Shown: positions 59,658 through 64,000 of the stretch, piece by piece
How the letters are laid out: the number at the start of each line of letters is the position of its first letter
How positions within the stretch are numbered: position 1 is the first letter of the stretch
From: Oscheius dolichura
Taxonomy: Eukaryota; Nematoda; Chromadorea; Rhabditida; Rhabditidae
Direction of reading: 5' to 3'
Assembly (NCBI GenBank): GCA_932521035.1
Contig: OW051492.1
Span: forward strand, 5,394,001 to 5,458,000
DNA length: 64,000 nt
Notes under the pieces: model-generated
Seen by the model: only the letters and a program-made list of their open reading frames with translations
Told to the model about the DNA's origin: nothing
Database searches by the model: none
Position numbers and translations under genes: made by a program

Positions 59658-60005
59658 ATGGAGAATCTTGTCCGACATGGGTAATGCAGCTGGCGATAAC
59701 TAACTCGATAGATAACCCAAATAAAAAAGATTGTGGAAATATCCACACCTATATGAGATCAATAAAACGGAATAAAAAGGTATTCTATAGTTTATTCTTC
59801 GCTACTCCCGCTGTATTCACTGAGCATTATATCGTTGACGTTGAAACCAGAAAGAAGATCCTGTCTAATCAGCCCGAAGGGCATCAAGGACAGTGACTTC
59901 GGGCTGTCGATGGCCATCAAGGAGATGGACAAGAAGAAGGAGCCCGAGACCAAACATATTGGTTCAAACAAATCAAATAAGGGTATGATTTATTCACATA
60001 TCTAA
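59658..60005 (+). CDS. Candidate tiny two-exon gene, unrecognised
   Basis: A 23-nt exon (MENLVRHG) could join through GTAATG...AATCAG to an exon beginning at 59873 in matching phase. It encodes KGIKDSDFGLSMAIKEMDKK, KEPETKHIGSNKSN and a stop at 60005. The second exon's first 85 nt are strikingly GC-rich with coding-like codon use inside AT-rich DNA. The stop is 28 bp from the CYB5R stop on the opposite strand. The start exon is weakly supported and the protein would be only about 50 residues, so it may instead be the last exon of something else or a remnant. Confidence 0.3.
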
Positions 60006-60032
60006 CTTACATTGATAAAAAAGTACACATTT

Positions 60033-61270
60033 TCAAAAAGTAAAACGGTGACGTGGATCGTATGCAAGTTTGTCTAAATTCGGTGTGCAAGCAAAACTAA
60101 TCATCGGGGGAGGTCCACAAAGGAGTACAAGATTATCGTCGGAAGGTTCGAAGAGATGTTCCTAGACGATTGTGGCCAGATTGTAATAGAGCAAACCTGA
60201 ATCATTTTACCATCCACAAATCCAATTGAGTAGGGCCAATCACCACTAACGCGATCGACAGTATACCAAAGTTTGAATCGATCACTGTGCTTCGAAGCTA
60301 AAAGATCAAGTTCCGTTCTGAAAAGCTGTTACAAACAGAGCAATGACAAATTAGTACCTGCATAATATATCTGCGACTGATTGATTGGCGAAAATTAATG
60401 AAATCTTTGTCTTATCGTGGGGATTTTTAAGCACAGCAGCAATAATCTGAAGACAAACAATGTAACAAAAAAAGTCATAACGTACTTGTAAGAGAGGAGT
60501 AATGCCAGTACCACCAGCAATCATCGACAAATACTCGTATTTTCGCACACGTGATACTTTGTTTTTCCAAATAAATGAAAAGGATCCTTCTCCACTGTAG
60601 ATGATATTACCTGACGGACCACGAAAATGAATTCCGTCCCCTATTTTCATCTAAATTCTTCTTTAGTGCTAAGTACGAACATTTACATGCTGTAAATGTT
60701 GAGTCATCTTTCCTCCTTCAGGAAATCTAGGGTTTACTTGGCTGAAATACACCTGAAAATAAAAATACCAAAATCTTTCTTCTATATACCTTTATCATTA
60801 AGTCAACGAATCCTTTATCTGCGTCACAAGAAATAGGCGTATATGGCCTCACTACCAGCTTTCCGTCAATCTGTAAGCATCATTGAATATAAGAATAGGC
60901 AAAAGCCAACCATTGCACTGAGAAATATGTGCATTCCAATGGGAAGACCAAGGATATGTTCATTACTTGGCAAGGCAAATCTGAATATGTAGGTATCAGG
61001 TGAAACCTGAATCATATTAGCCTTCACTGTCTGACAAACAAATAACCTCCTTTTTTTCAATCAATATGAGATAATATTTTTCTGTTGGATCTTTTAGTGT
61101 AATTAGCAATGACTAAAATAATATTATCAATTGTGGTTTTTTCTGAACATGAAAAATGAACCTACTTTATTTATGGCTTTTCTGGAGCGATATTTTAGAT
61201 AAAGAGCAATACCAAAGCTCGAAACAACAACAACAACGGCCGACGTAATAATTGCATTTTTGATGACCAT
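60033..61270 (-). CDS. CYB5R: NADH-cytochrome b5 reductase
   Basis: An FAD enzyme that passes electrons from NADH to cytochrome b5 for lipid desaturation and related reactions at the ER or mitochondrial membrane. The start [20 protein letters not shown] gives an N-terminal membrane anchor. Then come [38 protein letters not shown], the FAD motif [20 protein letters not shown], and [25 protein letters not shown] follows, with the NADH-binding [16 protein letters not shown] and [13 protein letters not shown]. The end is [20 protein letters not shown] and DPRHRFTF. Between IEKK and TVKANM the frame changes by one base: either a 16-nt GTTATT...GTCAG intron or an extra A in a run of seven A's (near 61053). 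This segment is also about eight residues longer than in human CYB5R3. Other introns are about 35-50 nt. Confidence 0.93.
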
Positions 61271-61818
61271 ATTCTGTTCTGCAAGTAGTATGCCTCCGGC
61301 GGCCTTTGGCCGCGCTTGGATTAAAAGTTTGACGGTCGAAAAAGAGTTGACCGACGGAAAACGTCAAACGGTCGAAACATTCTGCTTCTCTCCTATTTGA
61401 CCTGTCAATCCGAACAAACGACAGGTCTTACAGACAGACACACAGAGATCTGCCTATTATTAGGGTAGGATAAGTGTAAAATAAAGAGAGATATATGTTC
61501 CAAATGAAAAATAAATAAATAAATTCGTTCTGAATTATTATAGCCGCGGAAACCTCAAGCTGTTTTGAAGGCCTACCTTCTTCTACGCAAGTAGAACAAC
61601 CTTCTCTGACGGTATCGTCGGCCGACGTCTTCTTCGGTAAGAGCACTGCCTGGATGTTGGGGAGTACTACACCTGAAAAATAGACGATGTATTAGTTGTG
61701 ATTTCCATTAGACTCTGTTCGGTTTCGATAAGGTACCCACAGCTCGCAGCGGAAGAAGAAACGTCGGCGCGACAGTGATCGTGCCGGGACCAGCGCAATT
61801 TTAGTATTGCAGCTAGAA
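61271..61818. other. Upstream region of CYB5R, no gene seen
   Basis: A GC-rich patch at about 61300-61400 carries repeated GACGGTCGAAA-type words and a GACCTGTC...GACAGGTC hairpin. The rest is AT-rich. It probably includes the CYB5R promoter. No open frame is convincing. Confidence 0.4.
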
Positions 61819-62083
61819 CAACTTTGTAGACGTTTGGTAGAGAGAACTACACATTTATAAAATTTTCTGTAAATTGCATTCGAAAGAGCATATTTTAATG
61901 ACCCGGAAGTAATTTTTTGGGTTCATATAAATGTACCATAAAAAAGATATGAGTTTTTCGTGTTTTTCCATATCAAAACCAAAACAGATTTTGATGCCAA
62001 AATTACATCCGGATCAGGATTTTTTTCTGCATCGAACAAGCTTAAGAACTCCAAAAATGGATATCTGCATAAGGCTGCCAAAC

Positions 62084-62614
62084 GTCTACAAAGTCGGACA
62101 CCGTAATCTCCAATACAAAAAACGCTGTTTGACCGCTGTTTACACCCGTTTTCATCCAACGTCGATTTTTTGAGAAATCGGCCAAAATCTTTGACAATTT
62201 CTTTCTCAAAACTGTGACATCCGATCTTTTTCCTATTTACTGCAATCAATTAGTCTCGTTATGGGGAACCACAGCTCGCCGAGGTCGGCACCTCAAAGGT
62301 CTAAAATTGCTAAAATGGTCCCGCAGCGACCACATGCCAGTTTTTCATGTATAGGTTTCTACAAATTTTCACAATATATATATACAAAATAATTTTTTCT
62401 CACGATATTCTTCCATTGATAGCTTAAAATGCTCCCCATAATGAGACTAATTCATTGCAGTAAAAATGGAAAAGATCGAATGCCACAGTTTTGAGAAAGA
62501 AATTATCAAAGATTTTGGTCGATTTCTCAAAAAATCGACGTTGGATGGAAACGGTTGTAAACAGCGGACAAAAAGCGTTTTTGTATTGGAAATTACGGTA
62601 TCCAACTTTGTAGA
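62084..62614. repeat. Foldback element with arms of about 180 bp
   Basis: The left arm (about 62084-62268) and right arm (about 62434-62614) are imperfect reverse complements, sharing long words such as TTACTGCAAT/ATTGCAGTAA-type ends and GATTTTTTGAGAAATCG with its inverse. The loop is about 165 bp. A shorter outer copy, ACTTTGTAGACGTTTGG at 61821-61837, is the exact inverse of CCAAACGTCTACAAAGT around 62078-62096, so the structure is nested. No transposase is encoded. It is most likely a non-autonomous transposon or nested pair; target duplications are not evident. Confidence 0.7.
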
Positions 62615-63789
62615 GACGAAGACTCTCTACCCAGACATACACGAAAATTTGTTCGATATTTGGGTATTCCCCGACAGAGTCCCCTTTCTTTGGTAACTAG
62701 CTGAAAATATGATTCTGGGGGTTACAAAACGTACTGAACATGGAGATATAGGTGGCGTTTCTGGATCTGATGGCAACCTCGTTGGGTTCCCTGGTAAGGC
62801 CTAGCACGTAGCTTTGGTCACCACTTGACCCCTAGAACATCCCATAACCAAAACCCCAACATTTCGAGATACGGCTTCTACAGGTCACAAACAGCTCTGA
62901 TATGTCTGCCACCGTGGTCTTAATCTGGTCGAAAGCGGTCATTTCACCGTGACCCACTTCTTCGTCTGCTTCTCCGTAGTGTGGCTGTCTACCGTCTGTG
63001 TCTACCATCCAGGTCGCTTTCTTCTTATTTTCCCAATTCCAAAAGCCCAAACCGCGTGCAGGGCCCTCCCCGAGGGCCGGCGCATCTGTCATGCCTCTCC
63101 CGACAGAAAATGGCGTTGTGGGGTCTCTTCCCACGTAAAATTACGTCTCCCGTCCATTCGGGTCTCTTTCTTTCGATTTAAAATTGAGTAGTAGACACGG
63201 TCAATGGGACACGTCGTGAGGGAATCCGCCTCTCACTTCAATCCGCCTCAAAACGGAGTCCTGACCCGGCATCCCGACGACCGTGGTCCCTGGTGTGCCA
63301 CAGCGGTGTTTGGAATACACCACTGGACCTGGCCGTCGTTCAGGGATGACTGGAAGTGGTCGAAACCCAATATAATCTACTTTTGACTAAATTCGTTCAA
63401 AACATTGCTCCTTGCCGTCCTTTTTCCGTCTGCTCTCTCTCGTCTTTCCCCATTTTCAGGCACTCGAGCAGCTGGTGGACGCCGGGATGTCTCTGGATGG
63501 CCCGCCTCTTTCCCCGCCTACAGTCTCTCTCGACCGGAACAACAGGATGGGATACGTTGTAATCAAATGGCCAAGAAGCCGATGAGCCACCAGATGAGAC
63601 AAGGAAGCGAGATGAGGTTTGTGAATACCGTATGCCTTTGGGCGGCTTCTTTGTGTCGTTTGGAAGGCACCCGGCTGGACCACATTGGTCGACGAGTCAT
63701 TCCCGTTTTTCAGAGAGCAGGAGAAACCCGGGATTCGATGAAAAAGAGGTTATCGAACAAGAGGCCGGAGTCACCGGTAGAGCTGGGAG
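62615..63789. other. Right-hand stretch without a recognisable gene
   Basis: Composition rises from AT-rich to GC-rich at about 62950. Open frames on both strands are of shadow type, and none has a family match or a clean exon chain. Confidence 0.4.
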
Positions 63790-64000
63790 ATGGCCACCCG
63801 CACTCTGCCCGGGCCGACGCGACCTTCATCTGTCCTTCTTCCTGGTTCCTTCCCCATCTTCGCTGCCATCGAAAAGGTAATCTTTGGCTCTGTTCCAATG
63901 GCCGAAACTGACAATGAGCGATGCCTGCGTGCCTTTCGAACTAAAATGCCTGTACTCGCCAGGGGTATCATGCTGTCTCCTATGGAATGGCCGTGCTCCT
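63790..64000 (+). CDS. Possible 5' end of a gene running off the window
   Basis: From the ATG at 63790 (MATRTLPGPTRPSSVLLPGS) the frame stays open to the end of the window, including FAAIEKVIFGSVPMAETDNE and MPVLARGIMLSPMEWPCS. A splice acceptor-like GGTAG lies just before the ATG. A possible 43-nt intron (GTAATC...AATGAG) inside the frame is not a multiple of three, so splicing it would change what follows. No family is recognised, and long chance frames are common in this GC-rich DNA. Confidence 0.25.
   Translation, partial: MATRTLPGPTRPSSVLLPGSFPIFAAIEKVIFGSVPMAETDNERCLRAFRTKMPVLARGIMLSPMEWPCS

Noticed and set aside
1-64000. tRNA, rRNA, spliced-leader RNA genes or CRISPR arrays
   Set aside because: I looked for T-loop GGTTCGAATC-type words, rRNA blocks and regularly spaced repeats and found none that fold or repeat convincingly. 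CRISPR would not be expected in an animal genome.
1-64000. Assignment to dicyemid mesozoans because of tiny introns
   Set aside because: Intron size alone is not decisive. The orcokinin peptides resemble ecdysozoan ones more, so I left the phylum open.

Overview
The window is nuclear DNA from an animal with a very compact genome. Almost every gene is split by GT-AG introns, and most of these are only about 25-55 nt long. Intergenic gaps are often below 300 bp. The conserved proteins are bilaterian: PDE10-type phosphodiesterase, CRTC, TRAK/milton, p120 RasGAP, ATRX, alpha-COP and an orcokinin-family neuropeptide precursor. The orcokinin repeats (core F-D-R-[LI]-x-x-x-x-F-G-[FL]) and a possible F-box protein point to an ecdysozoan, perhaps a nematode outside the Caenorhabditis group. 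I cannot name the species. Tiny introns also occur in dicyemids, so the taxon is an inference.

Layout, left to right. 0.7-6.5 kb: a minus-strand, weakly F-box-like gene diverges from a PDE10 gene, which converges on a CCHC zinc-knuckle/RG-rich gene. 6.8-7.9 kb: a Tc1/mariner-like foldback element with TA target duplication. 7.9-10.3 kb: GC-rich DNA without a recognisable gene, then a transmembrane leucine-rich-repeat receptor (10.3-12.6 kb). 13-22.8 kb: a minus-strand array in transcription order: zinc-ribbon membrane protein, alpha-COP, WDR12, CIR1, small basic protein. 23-28.2 kb: a TRAK/HAP1-type motor adaptor with a 2.7-kb intron. 28.3-30.1 kb: two unrecognised genes, transcribed divergently. 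30.3-36.2 kb: ATRX and a coiled-coil gene upstream of it. 36.5-41.7 kb: DDX10 and UTP15, head to tail. 42-44.2 kb: CRTC. 45.4-48.7 kb: p120 RasGAP. 49.4-50.4 kb: esterase D. 50.4-54.4 kb: 2.9 kb of GC-rich DNA, then the orcokinin gene. 54.6-61.3 kb: PDCD5, a SKI8/WDR61 gene with a transposon-like insertion in one intron, an ABHD17-type hydrolase with an unusual N-terminal extension, a tiny candidate gene and cytochrome b5 reductase. 61.8-62.6 kb: a nested inverted repeat. The right edge may contain the start of another gene.

Two gene classes alternate and differ in base composition. Housekeeping genes (alpha-COP, WDR12, CIR1, ATRX, DDX10, UTP15, PDCD5, SKI8, CYB5R) are AT-rich. Signalling and cell-type genes (PDE10, LRR receptor, TRAK, CRTC, esterase D) are GC-rich. 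In PDE10, ABHD17 and the 29-kb gene the switch falls inside the gene. Three genes (WDR12, DDX10, UTP15) serve ribosome biogenesis. PDE10 and CRTC both belong to cyclic-nucleotide/CREB signalling. All gene coordinates are the span from start to stop codon including introns; exon joins were read by eye from splice signals and frame.
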